From: Flavobacterium sp. HBTb2-11-1
GTDB lineage: Bacteria; Bacteroidota; Bacteroidia; Flavobacteriales; Flavobacteriaceae
Reading direction: 5' to 3'
Length of the DNA: 64,000 nucleotides
Assembly (NCBI RefSeq): GCF_009826975.1
Contig: NZ_WUMO01000003.1
Span: 124,001-188,000 of the forward strand
Of this stretch, positions 49,042 through 58,834 are shown one piece after another; the first letter of the stretch is position 1, and the number at the start of each line of letters is the position of its first letter. Under the pieces are notes generated by a model. The model had not been told where the DNA came from and searched no databases. It was given only the letters and a program-made list of their open reading frames with translations. The translations under genes and the position numbers were made by a program.

Positions 49042-51042
49042 ATGAAAGCAAAAATTTGTACATATATAGCAATGATACTTTTAATGGTATTGGGAGTTTC
49101 ATGCAGTGACGACTTTTTAGAAGATAAAAAACAGTATAAGTATTATGACGCTGAGTTCTTTAAAAGTGAAGAGCGTGTTAATTGGTATGTAAACAATTTA
49201 TACTATGATTTTTATGACGGATACAAAACACCAACAGCAGTAGTTGTTGGATCCTGGACAACGACTCAAACTTCTTATACGGAAGAGGTCGGTGGTATTT
49301 CGGCTATGATTAATCCAAATATAACTTTGGAAAATGCGGCGGATGGATCGGGCTATTTCGGAAAGACATTAGTTGAAAACCCTTCAAATGATCCATATAA
49401 TAGAATTAGAGATTGTAATGTAATGTTGGAGAGAATTGATGTTGATGGAGCTAATTTATCTCAGACATTTCGTGATCAAATTAAAGGTCAGATGTATTAT
49501 TTACGCGCCATCCAATACTTTGATTTAATGCGTACTTATGGTGGTGTTCCAATTGTAACAACAGTTCAAACTCCTTCTAAAGACGATCCGTCAATAAAAA
49601 TACCAAGAGCTACAGTTACGGAAGTGGTTAAGCAAATTGTTGCAGATCTTGATTTAGCAGCTGGCTTACTGCCTCCAAAATGGCCTGCCAGCGATTATGG
49701 CCGTTTTACAAAAGGAGCAGCAATGGCTCAAAAAGCTCGTGTATTGCTAACATATGCAAGTCCATTATTCAATAAAAATTGGGATTCATCGACAGAACGT
49801 TGGGATGCAGCTTTAGCGGCTGGATTAGCGGCAGAAACAGAATTGACTTCACAAGGGCATGGATTATATGGAACTACTGCAAGAGATTGGGAGAGAATGT
49901 TTTATCTTAATGATAATGCATTCATTTCGGAAGCTATTGTTGTTAAGCTTTTAGCAAGCAGTACGACGGTTACTCCTTCTTTACAGTCTAATAACTCTTG
50001 GGAAAGATCGATTCGATTAACAAGCCAAGGCGGACAAGGAAGTGGTGGAGTTGATGCTCCTAAAAGTATGATTGACTTATTCCCTATGGCTAGTGGAAAA
50101 AGACCTACAACCGCAAATAATTATGACCCTTTCTTATTTTTTAAAGATCGTGACCCACGTTTTTATAGAACATTTGGATTTTCAGGAAGTTATTGGCCTT
50201 ACAATAATAGTTTGCCAACAGTTGCGGCACCTACTGTTTGGGCATATCGTTGGACGACTCCTTCCAATGCTAATACTTTTGGCTTTAGTATGGGGAATGA
50301 TGTGGCAAGCCCTGCCTTTATTCGTAAAATGTCAAGTCCGACGGTAAGTAATGCGTCAAACTTCCAAATCTCTGGAACAGATATTATGGAATATCGTTTT
50401 GCTGAGTTGGTATTGAACATTGCAGAATGTTATGCTGCTAAAGGGGATATTGGAAATACGATTGCTTATTTGGGAAGAATTCGTAAACGTGTTGGAATTG
50501 CTGCTACAGATAACTATGGAATAGGTACATTGGGAGATAAATATGCAGCTTTAGAAGCTTGTTTATATGAGCGTAGAGTAGAGTTAGCTTATGAAGGAAA
50601 ACGTTTTTGGGATACTCAAAGATGGATGCTTTATAGTGATGATGCTTCAATTAATGACCAGACAAATGCTAAACTTGGTATTCCAGTAATAAACGGTACA
50701 CAACGTATTGGAAATTATTTACATTATAAAAATGGAACAAGCGCAGCAGGTACAGATCCTTTAGCAAATGCTCGTGCTTCTATTTCTGTAGATCCAGATG
50801 CATCAAACTTTCAAGCTCAAATTACTGCTTTAGCAACATTTTATACAGCTAATTTCGAATTACGTTCTCCGCCAACACCTATGGATAATGTTGGTAATGT
50901 TGCGACTCCAATTTCATGGAGATCTAATTACTACATTATGGGATTAAATCAAAGTGCTTTAGTGAATAATCCTTGGTTGACGCAGACGGTAGGATGGAAA
51001 GATGGTAACGGTGCCGCAGGTACTTTTATCTACCAAGAATAA
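49042..51042 (+). CDS. SusD-type surface glycan-binding lipoprotein
   Basis: A 666-aa RagB/SusD protein. Lipoprotein signal MKAKICTYIAMILLMVLGVSC with the acylated Cys at 21, followed by the acidic SDDFLED export-type stretch. SusD features are VNNLYYDFYDGY, the TPR core (RDQIKGQMYYLRAIQYFDLMRTYGGVPIVT, GAAMAQKARVLLTYASPLFN, RFAELVLNIAECYAAKG) and the late YERRVELAYEGKRFWDTQRW motif. It caps the SusC barrel and captures oligosaccharides at the cell surface. At 666 aa it is longer than typical (about 500-600). A stem-loop follows it. Confidence 0.95.
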   Translation: MKAKICTYIAMILLMVLGVSCSDDFLEDKKQYKYYDAEFFKSEERVNWYVNNLYYDFYDGYKTPTAVVVGSWTTTQTSYTEEVGGISAMINPNITLENAADGSGYFGKTLVENPSNDPYNRIRDCNVMLERIDVDGANLSQTFRDQIKGQMYYLRAIQYFDLMRTYGGVPIVTTVQTPSKDDPSIKIPRATVTEVVKQIVADLDLAAGLLPPKWPASDYGRFTKGAAMAQKARVLLTYASPLFNKNWDSSTERWDAALAAGLAAETELTSQGHGLYGTTARDWERMFYLNDNAFISEAIVVKLLASSTTVTPSLQSNNSWERSIRLTSQGGQGSGGVDAPKSMIDLFPMASGKRPTTANNYDPFLFFKDRDPRFYRTFGFSGSYWPYNNSLPTVAAPTVWAYRWTTPSNANTFGFSMGNDVASPAFIRKMSSPTVSNASNFQISGTDIMEYRFAELVLNIAECYAAKGDIGNTIAYLGRIRKRVGIAATDNYGIGTLGDKYAALEACLYERRVELAYEGKRFWDTQRWMLYSDDASINDQTNAKLGIPVINGTQRIGNYLHYKNGTSAAGTDPLANARASISVDPDASNFQAQITALATFYTANFELRSPPTPMDNVGNVATPISWRSNYYIMGLNQSALVNNPWLTQTVGWKDGNGAAGTFIYQE

Positions 51043-51080
51043 ATTTAACTATTAAGAAACAGAAAATTATATAAAGCTTT

Positions 51081-51117
51081 TCACCTGTACTTCTCAAAAG
51101 ATACAGGTGATTTGTTT
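51081..51117 (+). terminator. Stem-loop after SusD, probable attenuator
   Basis: A 9-bp stem (TCACCTGTA at 51081-51089 with TACAGGTGA at 51102-51110), 12-nt loop, then TTTGTTT. The uneven T-run suggests partial termination, which would make SusC/SusD more abundant than the downstream lyases. Confidence 0.6.
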
Positions 51118-51146
51118 AAAAAGAATTACCACAACTAGAAATTAAC

Positions 51147-52859
51147 ATGAAAAATTCTGCATTATTTATCGCATCATCTCTGCTTTTTTTGGGAAGCGCA
51201 AAATGTTTTGCACAATATCCGAAGATAAGTCCAGAAGTTCAGGCTCAGGAAAAAGCAATTAAAGAAGAAGCTCAAAGACTTTCTGATGAAGCTTGGGCAA
51301 AAGCTTTAGTAGTTATTGAAGAAGAAGCAAAACATGGAAAACCTTATATTCCGTGGGCAGCAAGACCAACTGATTTACCTCAAGCTGAAATTCCAGCTTT
51401 CCCAGGTGCCGAAGGTGGCGGAATGTACACATTTGGAGGCCGTGGCGGAAAAGTATACACCGTAACAAGTTTGGAAGATCGTGGGCCTGGAACTTTGCGT
51501 GAAGCCTGCGAACAAGGAGGAGCGAGAATAGTGGTATTTAATGTTGCTGGAATTATTAGATTAAAAAGTCCGTTGATTATTCGTGCGCCATACATTACAA
51601 TTGCAGGACAGACAGCTCCTGGTGATGGTATTTGTATAGCTGGAGAGTCAACTTGGATTGATACGCATGACGTAATTATCAGACACGTACGATTCCGTCG
51701 TGGAGAAACTTTCGTAGGACGCCGTGATGATGCAATTGGTGGAAATCCTGTTGGAAATATCATGATCGATCACGTTTCCGCAACTTGGGGATTAGATGAA
51801 AACATGTCAATCTACAGACATATGTACAATCCAGGACCAGGTTATCCAGATATTAAAGTGGGAACGGTAAATATTACTATCCAAAACAGTTTATTCGGAG
51901 AAGCTTTGGATACTTACAATCATGCTTTCGGAAGTACTTTAGGAGGAGAAAACTGTTCTTTCATGAGAAATATGTGGGCCAACAATGCAGGAAGAAACCC
52001 TTCTATTGGATGGAACGGAATTTTCAATTTTGTAAATAATGTCGTTTTCAACTGGTATAACAGATCAACAGACGGTGGAGATTATACTGCAAATTACAAC
52101 ATCATTAACAACTTCTACAAACCAGGTCCTGTAACCGATTTGACACAGCCAATCAGTTATAGAATTTTAAAACCAGAATCAGGAAGAAGCAAATTGCCTT
52201 ATATGGTTTTTGGTAGAGCTTATGTAAACGGAAACGTTATTAATGGAAACGAAAAAGTTACTAAAGATAACTGGGACGGCGGAATTCAGCTAGAAAATAA
52301 AAAAGGTGAATTGATGACGTATGACGAGGCAAAAGAATACTTCGCTAAAATGAAAGTGAACAAACCTTTCCCAATGCCATGGTTCAACAAATTTATGACT
52401 GCTGAAGATGCTTATGAATTTGTTCTTAAAAATGTTGGAGCGACTCTTCCAATAAGAGATAAAGTAGATGAAAGAATCGTAAGAACTGTAAAAACTGGAG
52501 TTCCTGAATATGCAAAAGGATTAGAAAAAAAGACTTTCTACCAATTTGAACACAGACGTCTACCGATGGATTCTTATAAAAAAGGAATTATTACTGATAT
52601 TTCGCAAGTGGGCGGCTATCCAGAATACAAAGGAAAACCGTATGCAGATACAGACAAAGACGGAATGCCTGATGCATGGGAGAAAAAATACGGTTTAAAT
52701 CCGAATGATCCGTCTGATGCACAAGGAGATTTAAACGGAGATGGATACACTAATATCGAAGATTATATCAACGGTGTAAATCCTGCGATAAAAGTAGACT
52801 GGAAAGATTTGGCTAATAACAAAGAAACATTAGTTAGACCTTTATTAGATTTAAAATAA
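51147..52859 (+). CDS. Secreted PL1 pectate lyase
   Basis: A 570-aa protein with a signal peptide (LLFLGSAKCFAQ to about 23), then a charged helical segment (24-66). The PL1 beta-helix begins FPGAEGGGMYTFGGRGGKVYTVTSLEDRGPGTLREA (85-120). Key strands are ITIAGQTAPGDGICIAG, HDVIIRHVRFRRGE (174-187) and IDHVSATWGLDENMS (207-221), the calcium/active-site strand. The C-terminal DTDKDGMPDAWEKKYGLNPNDP...DLNGDGYTNIEDYING is a calcium-binding pair of Asp-rich loops. It is the first gene after SusD and a close relative of the lyase at 53702. Cleaves de-esterified homogalacturonan by beta-elimination. Confidence 0.92.
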   Translation: MKNSALFIASSLLFLGSAKCFAQYPKISPEVQAQEKAIKEEAQRLSDEAWAKALVVIEEEAKHGKPYIPWAARPTDLPQAEIPAFPGAEGGGMYTFGGRGGKVYTVTSLEDRGPGTLREACEQGGARIVVFNVAGIIRLKSPLIIRAPYITIAGQTAPGDGICIAGESTWIDTHDVIIRHVRFRRGETFVGRRDDAIGGNPVGNIMIDHVSATWGLDENMSIYRHMYNPGPGYPDIKVGTVNITIQNSLFGEALDTYNHAFGSTLGGENCSFMRNMWANNAGRNPSIGWNGIFNFVNNVVFNWYNRSTDGGDYTANYNIINNFYKPGPVTDLTQPISYRILKPESGRSKLPYMVFGRAYVNGNVINGNEKVTKDNWDGGIQLENKKGELMTYDEAKEYFAKMKVNKPFPMPWFNKFMTAEDAYEFVLKNVGATLPIRDKVDERIVRTVKTGVPEYAKGLEKKTFYQFEHRRLPMDSYKKGIITDISQVGGYPEYKGKPYADTDKDGMPDAWEKKYGLNPNDPSDAQGDLNGDGYTNIEDYINGVNPAIKVDWKDLANNKETLVRPLLDLK

Positions 52860-52963
52860 GAAAAACTGAAATAATTGTTAAACACATAGAAACATAGAAT
52901 TTTAATATAAAAAAGGAAATAAAAGAAAATCTAAGCTTCTATGTGTTTAAAAAAACAAAGACA

Positions 52964-53653
52964 ATGGCACTAAATAAAATAAACGCAGGTTTGTTATCGC
53001 TGGTTTTTGCATTTTCAACTTTAAATGCGCAACAGCATTTAGATCCTGAATATGTAAAGGTTACCAACGAAAGAGCTGCAAAAATTGTTACCAAATTAGA
53101 TTTGAAAAACGAAGCTAAAGAAAAAGCGGTTTCAAACATTATTGCACAACAATTCAGAGATTTAAGTGAAATTCAGGACGGAAGAGATGCTGAAATCAAA
53201 AAAGTAAAAGAAGACACTTCTTTAGCTAAAGAAAAACAAAACGAAAAGATTGATAAACTGAAAACAAAAGCAGACGAATCAATTGCCAAACTGCACAAAT
53301 CTTATATCAAAAAATTAGGTAAAGAATTATCAGAAGACAAAATCACTGAAGTAAAAGACGGAATGACTTATGGCGTTCTTCCAATCACGGTGGCAGGTTA
53401 TAATGATATGCTTCCAAACTTAACTGCAGAACAAAAAGATTACATCTACAAAGCTTTAGTTGAAGCCAGAGAACATGCCATGGATGCTGGTTCATCTAAA
53501 GAAAAACACGGCTGGTTTGGCAAATACAAAGGGAGAATCAATAACTATTTATCAAAACAAGGTTACGATTTAAATAAAGAAAGTGCTGATTGGCACAAAC
53601 GTATTGAAGAAAGAGAAAAGAATAAAGCAAAAGATTCTACTTCAAAAGAATAA
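52964..53653 (+). CDS. Secreted DUF3826 protein
   Basis: Start set at the ATG at 52964, which gives a clean signal peptide (MALNKINAGLLSLVFAFSTLNAQ). The longer frame from 52943 begins inside an ACACATAGAA inverted repeat. The 229-aa protein is highly charged and helical: RAAKIVTKLDLKNEAKEKAVSNIIAQQFRDLSEIQDGRDAEIKKVKED, likely coiled coil up to about residue 110. A conserved-looking core YGVLPITVAGYNDMLPNLT and WFGKYKGRINNYLSKQGYDL follow. I recognise it as DUF3826, a family found in pectin PULs with no assigned activity. It lies between two PL1 genes and may help substrate handling or be a new enzyme. Confidence 0.8.
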   Translation: MALNKINAGLLSLVFAFSTLNAQQHLDPEYVKVTNERAAKIVTKLDLKNEAKEKAVSNIIAQQFRDLSEIQDGRDAEIKKVKEDTSLAKEKQNEKIDKLKTKADESIAKLHKSYIKKLGKELSEDKITEVKDGMTYGVLPITVAGYNDMLPNLTAEQKDYIYKALVEAREHAMDAGSSKEKHGWFGKYKGRINNYLSKQGYDLNKESADWHKRIEEREKNKAKDSTSKE

Positions 53654-53701
53654 TCTCTTAAAACTTTACACCAAAAACTATTAACGACACCACAAAATTC
53701 A

Positions 53702-55408
53702 ATGCAAAATATTTTTCCCAACCGTACTTTAAAGAGAACATTTATGGCGCTGTCATTTTGTTCGCTTGTTTCGTCGGCCTATGCCCAATATCCTGTAATT
53801 CAAAAAGAGGTTCAAGCAAAAGCAGATACTATTTTGGCTGACGAAGAAAAAAGACTAAGCGAAATATGGAACGCTAATCTGCATGTAATCAAAGAAGAAG
53901 CAAAGCAAGGAAAACCTTATTTACCTTGGGCTTCATATCCAAAAGATTTTGTTCAGGCAGATATTCCTGCTTTCCCAGGTGCAGAAGGCGGTGGCGCATA
54001 CACACAAGGCGGACGTGGCGGAAAAATATTTGTGGTAACGAGTTTAGAAGACAGCGGAAAAGGAACTTTTCGTGAAGCCTGTGAAGCCGTTGGAACAAGA
54101 ACAATTGTTTTCAATGTTTCGGGAATAATTCAGTTGAAAAAGAGAATCAGCATGCGTGCACCTTACGTGACCATTGCTGGACAAACCGCTCCTGGAGACG
54201 GAATTTGTATTGCGGGAGAAACTTTAGAAATCGACACACACGACGTAATCATCAGGCACATGCGTTTTAGACGTGGTGCAACTGAAGTTACGAGAAGAGA
54301 CGATGCTCTTGGAGGAAATCCAATGGGAAACATTATCGTTGACCACTGTTCTGTAAGCTGGGGATTAGACGAAAATATTTCTTTATACAGACATCAATTT
54401 GCAGCAAATGCAAAATCAAAACTGGAAAAATTGCCAGCTTGTAATATCACGATTCAAAACACGATTTCATCAGAAGGTTTAGATACTTATAATCATGCTT
54501 TCGGAAGTACAATTGGCGGATTAAATAGTACTTTTATACGTAACTTATGGGCCGACAACATTTCTAGAAATGCTTCTATCGGAATGTATGGCGACTTTAA
54601 TTTTGTGAATAACGTAGTATTCAATTGGTGGAATCGTACCCTTGATGGAGGTGATTATCGTTCGATGTTGAACATCATCAACAATTATTTTAAACCTGGA
54701 CCAATTACACCGCAAAATGAACCAATTGCTCACAGAATTGTAAAACCGGAATCAGGATATATTGAGCCAAAACAATACGGAAGAGCTTACGTTTCAGGAA
54801 ATTTTATTGTAGGTTCACCTGAAGTTACAGCGGATAACTGGAATGGCGGAGTACAATTGGAAAATCTTCCTGAAGCTGAAACAAAGGAATTTTTAGCAGC
54901 AATCAAACAGTCAAAACCTTTCTCAATGCCAGCATTCAAAATTATGGGAGCAGAAGAAGCTTACGAATATGTTTTAGCGAATGTTGGAGCCACAATACCA
55001 AAAAGAGATGCAGTTGACGAAAGAATTATCAAACAAGTTAAAACAGGAAAAATCGAAGTTAAAGACGGTTTAGAAAATAACATCGGAAAAGAATATATCA
55101 AAAGAAGATTGCCAGCAGATTCTTATAAAAAGGGAATCATAACACATCCTGACCAAGTTGGCGGATATCCAACTTACAAAGGAAAAGCCTATAAAGATTC
55201 AGATAACGACGGAATTCCTGATGCATGGGAGAAAAAATACGGTTTAAATCCAAATGATGCTTCAGATGCCAATAAAGATTTAAACGGAGACGGTTACACC
55301 AACATCGAAAAATATTTTAACGGAATCGACCCAACCAGTAAAGTTGATTGGACGAAAATCGAAAATAATATGGATACTTTGGCGAAATTAAAGTCTTTAT
55401 TACAATAG
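53702..55408 (+). CDS. Secreted PL1 pectate lyase, paralogue
   Basis: A 568-aa lyase closely related throughout to the one at 51147. Signal peptide to about 29 (LSFCSLVSSAYAQ), helical spacer, FPGAEGGGAYTQGGRGGKIFVVTSLEDSGKGTFREA, VTIAGQTAPGDGICIAG and HDVIIRHMRFRRG. The active-site strand is VDHCSVSWGLDENIS, with Cys where its partner has Val. The C-terminal Asp-rich loops DSDNDGIPDAWEKKYG and DLNGDGYTNIEKYFNG are present. The pair looks like a duplication with DUF3826 now between the copies. Differences in the active-site strand and loops suggest different methyl-ester or chain-length preference. Confidence 0.92.
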   Translation: MQNIFPNRTLKRTFMALSFCSLVSSAYAQYPVIQKEVQAKADTILADEEKRLSEIWNANLHVIKEEAKQGKPYLPWASYPKDFVQADIPAFPGAEGGGAYTQGGRGGKIFVVTSLEDSGKGTFREACEAVGTRTIVFNVSGIIQLKKRISMRAPYVTIAGQTAPGDGICIAGETLEIDTHDVIIRHMRFRRGATEVTRRDDALGGNPMGNIIVDHCSVSWGLDENISLYRHQFAANAKSKLEKLPACNITIQNTISSEGLDTYNHAFGSTIGGLNSTFIRNLWADNISRNASIGMYGDFNFVNNVVFNWWNRTLDGGDYRSMLNIINNYFKPGPITPQNEPIAHRIVKPESGYIEPKQYGRAYVSGNFIVGSPEVTADNWNGGVQLENLPEAETKEFLAAIKQSKPFSMPAFKIMGAEEAYEYVLANVGATIPKRDAVDERIIKQVKTGKIEVKDGLENNIGKEYIKRRLPADSYKKGIITHPDQVGGYPTYKGKAYKDSDNDGIPDAWEKKYGLNPNDASDANKDLNGDGYTNIEKYFNGIDPTSKVDWTKIENNMDTLAKLKSLLQ

Positions 55409-55671
55409 AAAAATTAGGAAGACCTAACAGGTTTTTAAAACCTGTTAGGTCTCTTAAATGCAATATCCGCTTAGTTTGTCATTTCGACGAAGGAGAAATC
55501 TTCGCAAGAAACTCCACAAAGTATATCAATCTTTGGCAATATAGCAACGAAGATTTCTCCTTCGTCGAAATGACAAGATTGGAGAAAATAGGATTTTATA
55601 AATTTATTGTTCTTTAAAAGGTTAATTTTAAGAATATAAAATCTAAACACTGAAATTTAAATTAAGAAAAA
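55409..55671. repeat. Gap with a 33-bp palindrome and GTCATTTCGACGAAGG element, copy 5
   Basis: A perfect 33-bp palindrome (55420-55452; core ACAGGTTTTTAAAACCTGT) is a longer version of the one at 31095. A complete GTCATTTCGACGAAGG...CCTTCGTCGAAATGAC element follows at 55478-55574. AT-rich leader sequence then runs to the GTG start at 55672. The palindrome could partly terminate transcripts after the PL1 genes. Confidence 0.75.
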
Positions 55672-58600
55672 GTGAATTTCAATCAATTACAAAATATAGT
55701 TTCTTCTTATAAAAACACATTTTCATTAATGTGTATTACTTTGTTTATTAGTGGAAACATCACAGCTCAAAACAATTTTCCAGACATCGTAAAAACCAAA
55801 GAAGGCAAATTTTCTTTTACGACAGATAGTCAAGGAAATCAAATCCCTGATTTTTCTTTTGCAGGATATAGAAATTCTGAAGTTGCGCTTCCGAATCTGG
55901 AGAACAAGATTTTTGTTTCTAAACAAGAAGAAGATGCCACACAGAAAATCCAAAATGCAATTGATTATGTAAGCGCATTAAAACCAGATAAATCAGGTTT
56001 TCGCGGAGCCGTTTTGTTAGACAAAGGAACTTTCAAAGTTAGCGGAACCTTATACATCAGAAAATCAGGAGTTGTTTTAAGAGGAAGCGGTAATGGCGAA
56101 AACGGAACTGTACTTTTAGGAACTGGATTAGAAAGAGAAGCTTTAATTAGAATTTTGGGTGTAAACGATAAAATTTATAAAGATGCATTTGAATTTGCTA
56201 ATGCTTACACACCGCTTGGGACTCAAAAAATCCAATTAAAAAATGCTTCGAAATTAAAAGTTTCGGATGAAATAGAAATCAGCAAACCTTTGACAGATAA
56301 TTTCATTAAAGAAGTAAACATGCAGGATTTTGGCGGAGAAACTTCTTGGATTGGATGGAAAAAAGGTGCTTGGGATATGACTTGGAATCGAGTTGTGACC
56401 AAAATCAATGGAAATGAAATTACATTGAATGCTCCAATTACAATGGCATTAGATGATGTTTTCGGAACTTCAAAAGTAACCGTTTATTCATGGCCAGGAA
56501 GAATTGAACATTCAGGAGTTGAAAATATCTTAATGAAATCAACTTTCAATGTTTCAAATGCAAAAGACGAAGAACACAGATGGCAGGCAATCAGCATTGA
56601 AAACACTAGGAATGCTTGGGTAAAACAAGTTAATTTCAAACATTTTGCCGGTGGAGCAGTTACGATTTTAAAAACAAGCCAGCAGATTACAGTAGAAGAT
56701 TGTATTGCTACAGAACCAGTTTCAGAAATTGCTTCATTCAGAAGACATACTTTTTATACAGAAGGTCAGCAGACGCTTTTCCAACGTTGTTATTCTGAAT
56801 TTGGATATCATGATTTCGCTGTGGGAGGATTTGGAACAACAGGTCCAAATGCTTTTGTGCAGTGCGAATCACATCTTCCATTCAACAATAGCGGAGCAAT
56901 CGGAAGCTGGACAACTGGCGTTTTATTTGACATCGCTAATATCGACGGTGCAGCCTTAAGCTACAACAACAGAGAACAAGGCGGAAGAGGAGCAGGATGG
57001 ACAGCAGCAAATTCTGTAATTTGGGAGTCTTCGGCATCAAAAGTAGAATGTTACAGTCCCCCAACAGCACAAAACTGGGCTTTTGGAGTTTGGGGACAAT
57101 TTGGAGGAAACGGACATTGGAAAAACGTAAACGAACATATCAGTCCAAGAAGTTTATTCTACACACAGTTAGAAGCCAGATTAGGAAAACTTCCGGTTCA
57201 GCCATTTATTTACGATTTAGGTTCAGAAGCTTCTTCAAGTCCGAGTGTAGAAGTAGCTGAGGAATTGACTAAAAACTCAGCTACGACAGCAAAAAGTTTG
57301 CAAGAATTGATTTCAGAAGCTTCAAGAGCAAATCCGATAAATACAGATAATAAAGGTTTAAAAAATGCAAACGATTTAAAAGTTGTTCCAAATAAAACAG
57401 AAAAATCAACTTCTAAAGTAACAACAGAAAATGGCTGGTTAACTTTTGAAGGAAAAGTAATTGCAGGAAAACAAAGCAACGTAGCATGGTGGAGAGGCGA
57501 TTTAACTGATGATTTCGTAAACAAATCAACACCACATATTACTCGTTTTGTACCTGGAAGAACAGGAAACGGATTGACAGATAAAGTTCAGGAAACAGTA
57601 GATTATTTGACTAAAAATAATATCGTTGCCTTAGAACATAATTACGGTTTATGGTACGACAGAAGAATGGACGATCACGAACGCGTTCGCAGAGTTGATG
57701 ACGATGTTTGGCCTCCGTTTTACGAACAGCCTTTCGCAAGAAGCGGAAAAGATTTCGCCTGGGATCATTTGAGTAAATACGATTTAACAAAATTCAACGA
57801 TTGGTATTGGAGCCGTTTAGCGCAATTCGCAACGCTTGCAGAACCAAACGGAGAATTGTTAATCAATCAGCAATATTTTCAGCACAATATTTTGGAAGCC
57901 GGAGCGCACTGGGCAAGTTCGCCTTGGCGTTCTGCAAACAATATCAACAGCACAGGTTTTCCTGAGCCACCGCCTTATGCAGGAGACAAACGCATTTTCA
58001 TGGCGGAACAGTTTTACGATATTACGAATGCTCAAAGAAGAAAACTACATGAAGGTTTTATCAGAAAATCATTTGAGAATTTTCAGGAAAACAGCAACGT
58101 AATTCAGTTAACAAGTGCCGAATATACAGGTCCGTTACATTTTATGGAATTTTGGTTAGACCAAGCCCAAAAATGGAAAGATGAAACTGTTAAAAAAGGA
58201 TTAATTGGTTTAAGTGCTACGAAAGATGTTCAGGACGCGATTTTAAATGATGCTAAAAGAGTAAAAACAGTTGATGTAATTGACATTCGCTATTGGTATT
58301 ACAAAGAAGACGGTTCAGCTTATGCACCGCAAGGAGGCGTTAATTTAGCACCAAGACAACACGCCAGAAAACTGAAAACGGGAAAAGAAACCGACAATCA
58401 AGTTTATCGTGCCGTTCGTGAATACAGAGAAAAATACCCTGAAAAAGTCATTTTATATTCAACAGACGGTTCATCAAGATTTGGATGGCCGGCTTTGATG
58501 GCAGGAGCCTCATTGCCAAATATTCCGAAAATCGAGTTGCCTCAGTTTTATTCCGCTTTAAGCGAAATGAAATTAGTTGACGGAAATACGTTTTCAGATA

Positions 58601-58824
58601 ATCTTTGGAAATTGGAAAACAAAGGAAAAAGCTATCTTTTTTATTTGAAAAACGACCAAGATATCACAATCGATTTAGCAAATGATAAAGGAACATTTGA
58701 AGTATTTGCAATCAATGCTTCAACAGGAAATATTACCAAAAAAGCCAACATCAGCGGAGGAAAACAAGTCACAATCCCACAAGCTGAGATAAGAGAAAAA
58801 GTGCTTTTTGTAGTGAAAAAATAA
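55672..58824 (+). CDS. Secreted beta-helix plus DUF6298 protein
   Basis: A 1050-aa protein starting with GTG, the only in-frame start that includes the whole hydrophobic signal (TFSLMCITLFISGNITAQ, cleavage near 33). Residues about 60-520 form a pectate-lyase-3-type beta-helix (QKIQNAIDYVSALKPDKSGFRGAVLLDKGTFKV, then FKHFAGGAVTILKTSQQ). From about 587 (GWLTFEGKVIAGKQSNVAWWRGDL) begins a DUF6298-type domain with HNYGLWYDRRMDDHERVRR, LINQQYFQHNILEAGAHW and FMEFWLDQAQKW. Conserved Glu, Asp and His in these blocks resemble a TIM-barrel glycosidase. The function is unassigned; a two-activity pectin enzyme is my inference from context. Confidence 0.75.
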   Translation: MNFNQLQNIVSSYKNTFSLMCITLFISGNITAQNNFPDIVKTKEGKFSFTTDSQGNQIPDFSFAGYRNSEVALPNLENKIFVSKQEEDATQKIQNAIDYVSALKPDKSGFRGAVLLDKGTFKVSGTLYIRKSGVVLRGSGNGENGTVLLGTGLEREALIRILGVNDKIYKDAFEFANAYTPLGTQKIQLKNASKLKVSDEIEISKPLTDNFIKEVNMQDFGGETSWIGWKKGAWDMTWNRVVTKINGNEITLNAPITMALDDVFGTSKVTVYSWPGRIEHSGVENILMKSTFNVSNAKDEEHRWQAISIENTRNAWVKQVNFKHFAGGAVTILKTSQQITVEDCIATEPVSEIASFRRHTFYTEGQQTLFQRCYSEFGYHDFAVGGFGTTGPNAFVQCESHLPFNNSGAIGSWTTGVLFDIANIDGAALSYNNREQGGRGAGWTAANSVIWESSASKVECYSPPTAQNWAFGVWGQFGGNGHWKNVNEHISPRSLFYTQLEARLGKLPVQPFIYDLGSEASSSPSVEVAEELTKNSATTAKSLQELISEASRANPINTDNKGLKNANDLKVVPNKTEKSTSKVTTENGWLTFEGKVIAGKQSNVAWWRGDLTDDFVNKSTPHITRFVPGRTGNGLTDKVQETVDYLTKNNIVALEHNYGLWYDRRMDDHERVRRVDDDVWPPFYEQPFARSGKDFAWDHLSKYDLTKFNDWYWSRLAQFATLAEPNGELLINQQYFQHNILEAGAHWASSPWRSANNINSTGFPEPPPYAGDKRIFMAEQFYDITNAQRRKLHEGFIRKSFENFQENSNVIQLTSAEYTGPLHFMEFWLDQAQKWKDETVKKGLIGLSATKDVQDAILNDAKRVKTVDVIDIRYWYYKEDGSAYAPQGGVNLAPRQHARKLKTGKETDNQVYRAVREYREKYPEKVILYSTDGSSRFGWPALMAGASLPNIPKIELPQFYSALSEMKLVDGNTFSDNLWKLENKGKSYLFYLKNDQDITIDLANDKGTFEVFAINASTGNITKKANISGGKQVTIPQAEIREKVLFVVKK

Positions 58825-58834
58825 AAGTTTTAAT

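Noticed and set aside
51380..51763. Minus-strand frame of 127 codons inside the PL1 gene
   Set aside because: Shadow of the lyase coding sequence; the plus-strand frame has clear PL1 motifs and a signal peptide.
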